A stretch of 64,000 nt of DNA from Xiphophorus maculatus. Taxonomy: Eukaryota; Chordata; Actinopteri; Cyprinodontiformes; Poeciliidae. Made by a program: the position numbers and the translations under genes. The stretch's first letter is position 1. Every line of letters begins with the position of its first letter. Positions 24,218 through 46,049 of the stretch are shown piece by piece. Under the pieces are notes generated by a model. The model worked only from the letters and a program-made list of their open reading frames with translations, was not told where the DNA came from and did no database searches. Location: the NCBI RefSeq assembly GCF_002775205.1, contig NC_036451.1, positions 20,446,351-20,510,350 on the forward strand, read 5' to 3'.

Positions 24218-26030
24218 ATCTGCAGACTTTGCTGCAAAGAAAAAAGATTAATTGTGCAATTTCACAAAAGTGAAATAAAAACAAAGGGGTGATTTTAAAA
24301 GTCAGAGTAAAATAGCATAATTGAGATGCTGTAAATGACTTTGACGTATATTGACAATGAGACGAACAGATGAAATGAAGTCTGCAATCACAGTATTATC
24401 ATTAAGTTAAATTACCAAAGTCAAACGCTTTGTTCTTTGCACAAAATTGGCCAACAAAGTTGATTCTGATTCTGATCATGTAAACCATGGAGCACATAGT
24501 TTACATAATCAGAAGCAGAAAAGTAGATTATTATGAGGATATTATGCCAAATCCACATTTTTTTAAAAATTTTGATGGGAAACCTTTCCAACTCAGAAGC
24601 TGAGGTTTTCAGTAAGCTCGAACATTCCTAATTCATTTTACATTTTACATTTTGTGTTTCAGTCAGCCTGGTGCCTCTCATCATCCATAATTGGTAAAGG
24701 CAGCAGCATAAACTTGCATATTTAAAGATGGAGATGTGGAGGCATGAAATCAACAAGATATCCATGTGTTGACAAAGATAAATGAAAGCATTTTGCTATG
24801 TTAAGACCTCTCTATCCATTTATCTATCAATAGATCAATTAATTATATTCTGATGTGTTGTCGTGGTTCTAATGATCTGTTTTAAATTGAATGACTCAAA
24901 GTGTTTCCACGTCTAAATAGCACAAACTTTTCTCAAATGTAGGCCTCAGGCAGCTTCAAGTTTAATAAAAGAGAAACGTGAACAGAGGCCAAGTGCTAAG
25001 CTGTAACTTTTTCTTGTGACTAAAAGACGATAAAGTTTGGTGGTCTGTGCACTCCTGAATTTATTCAGTTTCATATTTTCTTAACAGAGCCACAATAGCT
25101 TGCTGACCAACCAATTTCTAGGGCCTGTCAGTGGTTAGATAGCCAGGTCTTCTTGCGGCTGCCTCAGTTCTGAATTTCAGAGACTTCTTTGCCTCTTCTC
25201 CCTTTTTTTTTATCGTTCTGCCTCATATTTTCCAAACAAATCTTTCTCTTCGTCCATGCAATCTCTCCTCTACACTTCCTCTTCTCCAGTGGGTCTCTGC
25301 TTCCTTTTAGACGCTATGCTATAAACTTGCCTTACCACGCTAAAACTCTTGATTTACCTCTTCCTTTTCCAGGGAATTAAAACCAAATCCACTTTTGAAC
25401 TAAATGTTTGAGTGACAGCTTGCTGCTAAAGACAGTACCCAGAGGAAAAATAGATGGCCCGTATTATGATGAAAGTAAGCTACACTCCTTATCCATGGAT
25501 ATCAGGTCAAAACTCTTCCCATTATTTAGCCCAGCACACTCCATTAGGATGGTTACCACTTTCAATTAACTCAACACGAACGCCTGCTTCATGCACCCCT
25601 GACACTAGAGAAACCCCTCACAAATTGGCTAATTGCCTGTCACACAAACCCATTTCTTCCCATGCATAATATCTATCAGCAGCAGCTTACTGCGGCTGAA
25701 CTACACACAGAATGCATAAGACGCTAATGGAGATCGTTTAGGGGGCAGAGTCATTTCTTTAGCTGTGTCCCACAATGAGCTAATGGCGTTTGGTTTACTT
25801 GTACGCTCGGTCTTAACAATGTGGCATCCTAATGTGATCTAATGATGTGATGCAGATGTGAATGATGTCGAGTAGGTAGCTTTTGTCATCCAAAGTATGT
25901 AGTCTGTAAGTAAATCATGGGGTCAGGCAAATTACAAAACATCCTCCAGATTTGAATATTAGAATGATTCCCAATGGGTTCCCAACATTCTACCCTCCAT
26001 CCATCCATTGTTTTCTACCTGTACGAAACC

Positions 26031-26092
26031 TTCTACTTAGCTCTACAATCAGCTAAGTAGAGTGTAGAGCTCTACTTAGCTGAGTAGAGCTC
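26031..26092. repeat. Overlapping palindromes built from CTACTTAGCT / AGCTAAGTAG
   Basis: CTACTTAGCT occurs near 26033 and 26072, and its reverse complement near 26051. GAGCTCTAC at 26067-26075 pairs with GTAGAGCTC at 26084-26092. The cluster follows a CCATCCATCCATTGTTTTCT stretch near 25997 that resembles a LINE tail. Confidence 0.7.
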
Positions 26093-28878
26093 AGCTGTAA
26101 ACCACTCCGGCGCACACTGAAAGTCCAAAGAACTGGTCATGAATACGAACAGCAGAGTTGGGGTCAAGAGGTTCAAACAGCTACAAGGTCGGGGTCACCT
26201 GTGAATCATCCCAACGCAAAATCCCTTGTGGAATCACCTTCTCCAGATCCACAATAGGCATTTACGCAAGTTTTATTTAACCAAAGACAAATCCTTTGTT
26301 TCTTCTTACATGTTTTTATAGGCCTTTAAATTTCCCAAGTGGCCAATCACTGAGAAACAGACAAAACAATGGCGCTCATATAAATAATGAGTGGCACAGC
26401 GAATGACAGAGCTGATAAACCATATTACTGACAATGATGGTTTGTTTTGCCTCATTTAACTTGTTCAGTCGTTCTTTTAGCCTACTTCTCTGCTGCCTGT
26501 GCACATTAATTCAAGATGTGTTCAAATTCTGCTGCTGCTGAACTAATTAGTATGCTGGTATTACAGGTAATGGAGAGGAACCCGAGGGCAGAAACAGATG
26601 GAGTGAGTACAAACAGCGAGGGGCTTTTGGAGCTTTTCAGGAGGAAAATGAATGAAGCGGAGCAGATAAACAGGCTGAAAGGTTGTGGCTGTCAGAAAAC
26701 AGCAGCCAAGGATGGATTCCTGGGGGGCGCAGGTGACATCATTTTAAGAGAAAAATCCTAGAAAGAAGCAGCTGTAATGAGTAAAATGTGGCATCTGATA
26801 AATAATAGCAATCTGAATATGAGTAGAGGAGTGAGGTGTGGGGGGAATACACAGTATGTGTTTTGAATTCCTGTTGGGTCTCATCTGACTGTATGGTTGT
26901 TGTGTCCTTCTCCTGGCTTGTAGCAAACCTCTTAAAGCTTTCTTTCATTTCTTAAATTATCCTCAACATTAGCAAAATATTACTCAAAATTATTTTTTTT
27001 ACAAGTAACAAAACACAATGAGTTACCTGCAAAGCCAGTCATTTTCTCACAATCCTAAATAATTGTGTCAATGAGGACACAGTTGTTCTCCCAACATTTG
27101 GCTGCACCCTTTGCCCAGCCTCGGTCGTTGTGAGACTCTGTTTGCCTCCTAACTGCTCCGCCATGCAGCCTTTCTCCTCTTCCTCTTCCTCTTCTTCTTC
27201 TCTCTGGCTATTGATCCCATCCGAATCCCTTTTCCTTTCATTGTCAGAAATGCGACATCGTGTTATGCTCCGGCTATGCTCTGTAACGTACTGATAGCAA
27301 GCATAAGTTCCCTCACCTAGAGAAACTCCTGTTATTTTACAAATCTAGAACAAACTCAGAAAGTATCATCGAGTTTAAGCAGAACAAGAATCTAGAGAAA
27401 CCCCTACTAGTTTGTAAATTAAACAAAACGTTTAAACAATTTCAAAAGGTGTGAATGTTTTTGTGAGACACTATAAAATAGATTAAAAAAAAGAAATTCA
27501 TACAATTACAAAATAGCATTTAAATTAATGTGAACTCTAATATTCTACTCGTTTAAGGAAAAGGTTTTCACTCAGTGGAACTGTTTATTTGTTTGCTAAT
27601 TTGCTGCCATAAGCTATGTAGCTACGTCTTATCCTCAGTACCACCACAAGAACATTGTACTCTTCACATATCTACTTGGCAATAAGTTGGCAGGCAAAAC
27701 CTTTGCAGATCAAGTTACATTGTTGATGTAACTTTTGCACTTTAAATGTCAAAAACGTATTATGAATGGCGCAGCAATCTGCCTTTTTTTCTATACTGAT
27801 GTAAATCCTTCACAGATTTTAAATGCATCATTTATCAATGAAAATTTGCTGTTCATTCATTTAATGGTTCAGACTTTATTTTCATACTGCTGTGTGAAGA
27901 GTGGGAGGAAAAAAAATTATCAATGCCACCAGATTTTATAATCAAGGTTCGTTCCTGTTTAATAATCAGAGATTAACACACTAAGCAGCATTTTTTTCTC
28001 CCGTCTTAAACTCATCACCATCGTTGGTAATGTCATTCTTCTTGACTTTCCGTGAACTTCACTGTGTTTTGTGCAGGCAGTTGCTATGACAACAGAACAG
28101 TTTTGTTCTTCTGTATTGGCAAGAAACCAGCAGCTCCCACTCTTTCAGTGCTGTCTTTGCAGCTCAGTAATCACACAATCACTGGCAAACATCACAACAC
28201 GTCAATCAGAGAGCCACAAGTTACTCATACTCAAACATTTACATCAGCCTCACCAAATCATTTTACTGATTTATGTCTTTTAGTATGTTTTTTTTCCATC
28301 AACTCTCGTTAATTAGTCAAATTACCTCTGGTGATCATCAGTGTATTCTTCTGATGAATCGTAGTAGACTGCACCGCTTTCATTACAGCTTAAGGTTTTA
28401 TTTCCGACAGTCACCTCGGAATCAGGATGCAATGAATTAAAGCAGCTGGATTTCGAAGCAGTGTTATGGAGTTGGTCACAAACAAAAACACAGCATGTTT
28501 TGATCAATGCTGTTCATCAAGAGAGAGACATTAAAAGATGGCTGATTATAAAAAAAGCCCTATAACCTTTTTTGCATAATAATTGTCATGTTTAGTGTTA
28601 TGGTACCTGTAACAAAAGTGACAATGTGAATGGCTAATAGTTTACCTTAATGTGTGGAGAATAGAAAAAAACGGAAACTTTCTTGGATAAAAATCTTCTG
28701 CTTATTTGCAATACTTCCTGTAGTAGCAACCCCTAGTTATTGATGCATTCAGATGTCTATTTTTTATGAAAAAAGATACACACAAAAAAAAAAAAATGTC
28801 ACCCATGCATTATTTTGTTTCCACAGACACAAAATGAGGCAAGACCAGCTCTTGATCAAGTAAACAAATTCAGGACTT

Positions 28879-28884
28879 TTTATT
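28879..28884 (-). terminator. hapln4: Candidate hapln4 poly(A) signal AATAAA
   Basis: On the minus strand AATAAA lies about 730 bp after the hapln4 stop codon. It is followed about 45 bp later by TTTTGTGTCTGTGG, a GU-rich element. It is the first canonical signal I found downstream. Confidence 0.4.
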
Positions 28885-29608
28885 TTCTTATCGAGCGCCA
28901 TAAACAAATTTGCAAGCATATGCTGTTAATGCACATAGTCTTACCTTTGACCTTTGGAGTGTAAATGACTATTATGTACTTCAAAATTATTGCAAATTCA
29001 GCCCCAGCAGCAGCTCTCAGCCATAAACGTCATGCACGCTTGATCTGTAACTAGGACGTGTTTATAAAATTGAGCTCTTTAAATCTGAAGTGCAACTATC
29101 ATTGTGCTAGTGCAATATTTACTTCACTTAGTTCTAAAAGATGAGATTGCAGGACACTTGCCACCCGAATGTGAAGCACAGGCACTGTAAACATGAACTT
29201 CTCAACGATGTTCAGGTCGTTCACGTTTTCACCCTGGCATCAAGGCTCCAACTTAGACTTAAAGCCCCTGACTCAAAAATATCACGTAAACAACTATACT
29301 CAGTCGATTGCTTGATTTTGATGTGTGCCTGACTGACGATTAAGCTGCTATTTAATCTTACAATTTTCCAGATGACAGATCTGTGCTGACACGCTCCCTA
29401 AGATAATCAACTGACTGCAGACAAAAGGGAAATCGCCTTAATAAAGACGTCACCATTAATTTTGCACGGCCCCCGTCTTTCGCTCTGGCAAATCAGCAGA
29501 TGACTACATCATGTTGGTGGGTGTTTAACTCTAAAAGCAGTGAATGGACACTGAGCGATTGCAGTCAAATCTATAATTGTACGCCCCTCGGCTCCCAGGC
29601 TGTCAGCT

Positions 29609-39073
<9,465 letters not shown>

Positions 39074-39235
39074 GGCTGTCAACCCGATTTAAAGCAGATG
39101 TTCTGTCGCTTAAGTCCTCATTCGGGTTAAATGTTGTTCTGCTGCTGCAGCACTCGCCTCTCTCCCTCCCTCCATCGCTGCTCCCTCACACTGCAGGGGA
39201 ACCACCAGCGTTTGTGGGTCCCGCAGTGCTTTAGT
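39074..39235 (-). promoter_or_regulatory. hapln4: Putative hapln4 5' leader and proximal promoter, with uORF
   Basis: Minus-strand sequence upstream of the exon 1 donor is GA- and CAG-rich and includes GCTGCGTCACTAAAGC, an AP-1/CRE-like motif near 39220-39240. A short upstream ORF starts at ATG 39175-39173 and stops at TAA 39112-39110 (21 codons). No TATA box was seen, and the transcription start is not defined. Confidence 0.4.
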
Positions 39236-42050
39236 GACGCAGCACATTATTTGTTTGAGTCTATGTGAAACATAGCAGAAGTCTGCCACAGGAAACAGTC
39301 ACTATGTTGTGTTTGTGTCAAGCTGTTTTCACTGAAGGCTTTCTCTTTGTGTCCAGTCTGTGGTTTTTGGACTAATAAAATTGACATAATCAGATGTACA
39401 TGACTGAGGAAGAGCAATAACAAACAGGCTTCAGATCACAGTTTTGTTGGGGTTTTTTGGGGGGGGAGGTTCTTTTGCAGTAACATAACCGTTCTTATGT
39501 TATACAGAGTTTGGGCATTTCTCAAAGAGCAAACCTAACTGTAAAAATTCCAAAACAAATTGTGCATTATTTCTGTTATAGTGAGAAAAATGGGGAATGC
39601 TGCTTTACAAAAGTTTGGACAGGAAACGAAGAGGAAAAATGAGGCAATAATTCTCTGACAATACAAAGCATGTCCCAACAAACAGAAAACAAGCATTATT
39701 ATAAAATGTTTTAAACAAATTTCACAAATACTACACATTAAATTAATTAAAGTCTGAAAGTAGTCACTTTAATTTATTGGGTGGTCCAAAACAGGCTACA
39801 GCTTCACCGCAGTATCAGAATATTTTGTATTTGGAGTGTATGCATCCTAGAAAATAGATCAAAATATATCTATGAACCATAATGTGATTGTAATTGCATT
39901 ACATTTTTAAAAGCAAAATAGTGTTTAGAGTGCCTGTTGAAAGACATATAGAGTAAGTTTAAATTTTGTTAAAATAATCTCTTTTAAAGCTGTAATTCAT
40001 GTTTTATGATAATTGCCTTATGCCTGCATCACTTTGAATATTTCCAGTAATATGAAACAAGCTTCAATAAGGGTGGGTTTTTGCTTATGATCTTGTCATT
40101 TACTTGCATACAAGTTGTTATACTGCTTCAGAGAAGAAGCATATCTGTTCATGATTCTCTAAAGAACTGACATATTTTCTCAGCTACATCACACTTTCAT
40201 TGATATTTCAACACTAAAAACTCTCTAAGACACGTTATATGCATAATGTCCTGAAAGTAAATCCGTTTTCCATGCGATGTGATGAGAAAGGCCCTTGAGA
40301 TGATTGCAGCTGGCAAAGTGAAGGGACGCGAAATCCACCTAAACGTTGCATGCAGATAAACATTTTCAAAATGAAACCATTCTGGTGGTTCTTTGCAGCT
40401 GAGATTTAATCTGACTAGGAACGTCTGACAAAACCGTGAACAGGACCTGCCAAGTGATCTGCAGCTGTTTCTTTCCATGCACTCATGTTGCTTCTCCCTC
40501 TCTGAGGAATAGCAGATCCATCAATATGAGATGCAAACACAAGTGTTGCTTTATGAATGTGAGCCAAAAACCAGAATTGAGTCCAAAGCCATAAGCATGC
40601 AGTGGTTATCATTGAACAAGATATGTACCTTTGCTCAAATTTACATATTCTCTCGCAAATGGGAAATTTGCAATTATTCAAGCTAATAATTTTAAGGCAT
40701 GTTTTTGTTTGAGTACAATTAAAAACATTGATTTTGTCCTGTAAATCAGGTTTCTTATATAAAATGCTTTTAAAAAACTGAGAATTTCTGCCATAAATTT
40801 CCAAATTTGAGGATTATTTTACATGGACAAAAATGTAAAATAATGAAGCCATCTTTTTGAATTTCCCGTAAAGTTCAATGTGAAAAGGCAAGAAATTGTC
40901 TGAATATCAACAATTGCATCTTCAAGCAGTTAATGTCGGCGTGTAATGTCCAGAGCATGCTGACCAATACAAAAGCCTGCCACTCACTTGCCTAAAACTG
41001 GAAAAACATTTGCATTTTATTGTAGAAGTACCAAACATGCTAACATGCGAAAGCTTGAGTCATACAACCAAACACAGAGGAAGGTTTAGGGTATTTGTCA
41101 GTTGCACTGATGTACTTTTTATCCACAAACACCTGTCAAGTAAACAGAACTACTCATTATTCACTGAAGTACATTTTCCAACTATCAGATAGATGGTAAA
41201 ATCTATGCTTCCCTGTAAGTTTTCCCAAAAACAATTCCGGGACATTTCTTACATAATTAAGATGCATATAAAAGTCTGAAAATTAAAGAAACCTCATTCT
41301 CAAATATTAAATAAAGCCACAGCGTTCCTTTTACTAAGAAATTTTGTCTGAATGATACATTTCTCTAGTTTTTTTTTCAAGCATGAGCACCACTCTAAGT
41401 TATAATAAATGTGGGAGGCATGTGTCGTAGCAGTCTCCCCGGCGCACTGCACACAGGCTATTAGCCCTGGACAAAGCCATCCAGGGTTTAATTCCTGAAC
41501 TCCAGACCTTTAACAATGCCTTCTCTCATTACTCTCTGACCGGTTTCCTGACTGAAGCGTTAGTGATAAAGAACCATTAGTGCCAAGAAAAGTTAGTCCA
41601 AGTATTGTTTCCCTTTCTGGAGATTGTTCAGGAACACTGAAAACGGCTGTGCGGCTACTTCACCCCAAATGCTGGGTTTGTGCTGTTGAGCTAGAAGATG
41701 GGTGGTTTAAAGAAACATTTGGCCAACCGCTCAGTTTTTTGGGTTACAGATGATTTGAGAAAGAGTCATGTTGTGTTTCACAGGCTTGTGTTCTCGTATG
41801 ATGTCCTGACAAAACATCAGACATTCGTTAACATCTTTCACTGGATGGAATAAAAAAAGATGAGATGATCCAAATGGGCTTCTTCTAACCCAGCAGTTTT
41901 GGGATTTCTTTTGCTTTTTTTTGAGTGGAATATAGAAACATTGCACAACCAACCTGTAAAAGGGCTTTGATAATGTGATGGCAAAGTAAGGAGCCCAAAA
42001 CAATCGTGGAAAAAAATAAAATAAAATTTCCACAGTGAATCCGTGGTATT

Positions 42051-42098
42051 CATGGGGGTTAGGGACCACAACTAACCCCCATGTTGTGGTTAGTTGTG
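42051..42098. repeat. Two overlapping, mutually exclusive hairpins
   Basis: CATGGGGGTTA (42051-42061) pairs perfectly with TAACCCCCATG (42073-42083). CACAACTAAC (42067-42076) pairs perfectly with GTTAGTTGTG (42089-42098). The stems share bases, so only one can form at a time. The neighbouring ATAGCTAAAAGCTAA units (42102-42135) suggest a decayed repeat element. Confidence 0.8.
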
Positions 42099-44018
42099 CA
42101 AATAGCTAAAAGCTAATTGCACATAGCTAAAAGCTAAAAGATATTAAAAGCTTGAGACATCGCTTTAAAAATGGTTATAGCCGCCTATTTTAATGGTTCA
42201 AACATAAACATGCCAGTGGAGGTACAAGCTGATATCTACATTTTTCTTAAGCTCTACTCTTGGGGGTACAGCGAATCAGTGGCAAGGAAAATTGTTCACT
42301 AATATTTTCTACCAAATTCTGATTAAAAAAAAGTTGTGCCCTTTAAATAACAAAGTGCCAAAAGAGCCACTAATAGAGCTGACAACAAGGGTCGACTGCT
42401 TGGAAGGAAAATATAGCAGAGGAATGGACTAAAAGATGAGATTTCCTTCAGGAGCCAGCTATATTTCAACTATATATACAATTTAAAATTAAAGGTCAGA
42501 AAATTTAAGGCTATTGCATTCAAACTTATGTTTCTGACTAAATGACAGCCATATTGCCTACTTCATTCTCATAAAAGGAAACACAAAAATACATTGGAGC
42601 GGAGACAAAGAGAAGGGATTGTACTTATAAGATTAAAACATACAAACAGTAGGTCTTGTTTTCATTTATGTTCAGATCTTGTGCCCAGCGTTTGTCCTGT
42701 TTGTGTGAGTAACTATACTTGATAGTCCTGTTATGCTGACGTCGAAAATGTTGAGCTGCATTTTTCACAGCCGCAGCTCCACAGATCTTCGGGGCCTCCT
42801 GCACAGTCGAGCAGACATCTGCAGCTGAGATCCCCCATGACTCTCATCATGAGATTATAGAGCTGTTTTGGAGAGGCCATATTTTGATTTAAAGCCTCTG
42901 TCACATGAACATAATGCAGCCGTACAAGCAGGAGAGCAGGCACACTTCAGCACATAAAAAAGCTGCTGAGGGAGAGCAAGCTGCACAAGTCCGCGTATTA
43001 CTCAGCAAATCACTAAAGGTAATTAATTAGCAGTCGGTTATGGAACATGGATCAAAAGAAGGGTTACACTGCTGTGCTTAGAAAAAAATGCTGTAGACAG
43101 TCATCAGATGAAAAGTATTTGGCAATTGTAATTGGTACATTGTTATAAACACTTTTTGTACGTCTATAAGAACCACAGTTGTCATACATCAACAATGCTT
43201 TATCCTATTAAGGGAAAAGAAATCTTTTAGAATGTGCCATTGCATTTCATGCAATTGCAAACACATTTGATGCCTTTGTCAAACAGAATGGTGAGAAATG
43301 AAACAGACCACTTATTGTGCCACCCACATGCAACTGCTGCATCCAGCATCAGAAAGCAAACAAAGACGATCGCAAAACCAAAGAGAAAAGATGAAATGCT
43401 GGCAATCTGGGCACCAGGAATCAGACGGGGGAGAAAATAAAACAAAGAAAAAAGCTATCCTGTTGTTCCTACTTAAGCTCTATAAGAAAAGCTTTCAACC
43501 TAAAGCTGAAGGCAGACAACAGATGAGAGCAGAATGTGAGAGCTTTCCAAGCGCTGCTCTTGGCAAACGCATTAAACTCCGAAGATCACGTCAGGATATC
43601 CTTGTCATTGTCATTTATCTTTTTAAATATTTTGGGCTGACATATTTAATTCTGGGACCAATTTATCATTTGAGTGATGCATGCATTCAGTCTGTCATTC
43701 TGTGTTGTGCAAACATGTACAAATCTCAGTTAAGATATTTGTTTGCAAACGTTAGCTGCGGACTGCAGACCTGTGAAGAACAGAAATTATAGCACACTTC
43801 TACGAAATATGACCAGATAAATTCACATTTAAAGACACAGATAAAAATTTTTCCAGACCAATGAGAGCGACCTCAAGAAATTTTTTTTTTTTTTAGATTT
43901 GCAACATGTATAAAGCTAAAGCTCCAAATCCTGTAATGAAGGTAGATTATAAGACTGAAGGGAAAAAAATATTTTCTGTAGATTATGTGTAAATTTATTC
44001 ATTTTTAAATGAGTTTGG

Positions 44019-44305
44019 CAGGGTTTCCCGCAGAAAACTGCTAAGCCCGGTGTTCAGGGTGTAAGGGCAGTCATCCGTGTTTCTGAGTTAAAATTTTTTT
44101 AAAGTTGACAGGAAATTTAAAAATACCATTTGATAGTTATGCATTTTTGGAAGACTTGAAGATTAACACCTAAACGCCAACTTTAAAGTCTTTAAAAAAG
44201 CCAGTCATTATAAAGAAACTGATAAATTAACAATGCTGAGCCTGGTGGGGGCACAAGTGAAGCCTGGTGGCCCGCCAGGCTTACAATACGCTGAGGGAAA
44301 CCCTG
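44019..44305. mobile_element. hAT-like miniature element, 287 bp
   Basis: It starts CAGGGTTTCCCGCAG and ends CTGAGGGAAACCCTG, inverted termini with one mismatch in 15. The flanks are similar but not identical (GAGTTTGG on the left, GTTTAGGA on the right), so the 8-bp duplication is eroded or shifted. It has no coding capacity. Confidence 0.75.
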
Positions 44306-45717
44306 GTTTAGGAATTTCTGCTGGTTCCATAGTCAGTCCTTGAAGAGGTAATCTCTCTGTATGTACAGGGCAGAAGAGATGTGACTGAAGTTAGACTGAG
44401 TTAACCATTGTGCCCCCACCAGTATGAAGCTGGCAACTTTTGGAAGAGACTGAATATAATTGAAAACACTTTTCACATGCCTCTTTTAAACAACTGAAAG
44501 TCCTTGAAAGGTAAGGATGATGCCATTCTTCACTTTAAGCACTTCCATGGTCTCCCCTATCTTTTGGATATCTGCCCTTTCATTGGGTGAAATATTGATT
44601 TCTTTTCCATTCAGCAGCAATAGCTGGAAACCTATTGTGTCTTCTCGGCCCTAAAAGATATCACAAAAACACGATATCGCCTATGAGCACTTGGATTTAT
44701 GCACAGGGTGGCGATAGTGCTGAGAAGCACAGGAAGCGAGACAACTCAGTCATCACACACCTGCTTACATCTCCGGGTTCACACACTGGTGATAAGCATT
44801 TAACACAGTGAGCCTTCAAACACAGAGCTGAGCAAATCAGTTAACCTTTGCAGCAAAATGCACTGCAGTCAACAAAGCACTTCATAATTCACCCAAAGGT
44901 GACTCGTGTTGACATAATAACAATGACAAATGTTGGCACCAAGGAAAGCTGCTGGGGCTATGATAGTTCAGTGAGCTAAAAACAATAACTTAACAGGTAG
45001 CCTGTATACAGCACGTGTGTCTTTCACTACCCCACAACTCAGTTTAATGGTCATTTGAATATTAAAATGACATTTTTAAAAAAGACACAATAGGCCTATA
45101 TTAAAGGAGGGGAGTATTATGCATATTCCAGGCACATACTGTTATTTCATCCCACAATCAAGCCATCAGTTACCTTCAGTAGTTATGACAAAGATTTTCC
45201 AGATGAAGTCTGCAGGAGACGGAACACTCCTGAAGCTGGAGCTGAAGCTTTAATTGTGCGACACCAAGACACGCCTGTGTACTGTTGGATTCACATGCGT
45301 TGCCATGGAGAATGCTGTCATGTACTGTAGCTGTTTCGACCAGGTCGGCTCTAAGTCGTAGCCTGTAATGACTCTGGTGCCAAGCTCCTGTATCCAAACA
45401 CAGAGCATTCCATGCATCACCACTCAGCAAGCAGCTGACAGCCATTCTCCCCAGCAGTTTGCCATCTTATTTCTCCTACTTGTCCATCATCAAACTTGTA
45501 TCTCCATTAATCACTGAAAGAAACCTTCACTATAGCACACAGAGATAAAAAAAAAAAATTAAAAATAAACACTATTCTCCTGGAGCGTGAGCGGTTTTCT
45601 GAAATTTCAGTCGGTTTTGCTCATTGCGACGCATTTTTCTTGAGCTCTAAACTTATGCATCATTTTGCGAATCGATTTGAGGCACACAAACATCAAAGAT
45701 TTTGAGCAAAATAATCT

Positions 45718-45723
45718 TTTATT
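45718..45723 (-). terminator. tm6sf2: tm6sf2 poly(A) signal AATAAA
   Basis: On the minus strand AATAAA lies 90 bp after the stop codon and is followed about 30 bp later by TTGATGTTTGTGTGCC, a typical GU-rich element. A second AATAAA overlaps the stop codon (45812-45817). The predicted 3' UTR is only about 100-120 bp. Confidence 0.6.
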
Positions 45724-45812
45724 TTGGAATTTTCAAGTATGACATTTGTGATAAAAAGCTCTTTATGAACCTTGACATGTGATTATCTCCAAAGGTCAGT
45801 GAGAATTCTGAT

Positions 45813-46049
45813 TTATTTTTCTTTGTACTTGGTATCTTTCTCCTCGCTGTTTGGCAAACCAGTCTGCCCAGGAAAGGGGGCAATTTTTAGAAAGAAGTAG
45901 GGATTACTGTGAACCCGCATGGCCACCAGGATGGGGACGGCTGCGTAGAGCAGATTAGCTCCCAGAACTGTCCAGAAAGCATCATTCGGGATACGAAATG
46001 GAGTTGTGGTGCGAGAATGGAGAGACCCCCCGATGTGGGACCACTGGCA
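45813..46049 (-). CDS. tm6sf2: tm6sf2 coding exon 10
   Basis: 237 bp from TTTCCTTTCAG to TAA (45815-45813), residues 299-376. It encodes CQWSHIGGSLHSRTTTPF, the last membrane helices (VLGANLLYAAVPILVAM) and a polar tail ending KDTKYKEK. Confidence 0.9.
   Translation of the reverse strand, partial: CQWSHIGGSLHSRTTTPFRIPNDAFWTVLGANLLYAAVPILVAMRVHSNPYFFLKIAPFPGQTGLPNSEEKDTKYKEK

Larger units (their letters stand above)
39240..45690. other. Gap between hapln4 5' end and tm6sf2 3' end
   Basis: No gene was recognised. Contents are a pair of overlapping hairpins at 42051-42098 and a hAT-like element at 44019-44305. A 164-codon open frame at 43298-43792 has no recognisable domain or codon pattern. 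The rest is AT-rich without identifiable features. Confidence 0.6.

Noticed and set aside
27390..27475. Possible further Tc1 terminus (AATTTCAAAAGGTGTGAATG, then GAGACACTATAAAA)
   Set aside because: The resemblance is limited to one end over about 50 bp, with no matching partner end, so it is not listed as a separate element.
43298..43792. 164-codon plus-strand open frame
   Set aside because: No recognisable domain, no splice context and no repeat or gene similarity I know. It lies in the gap between genes and is probably chance.
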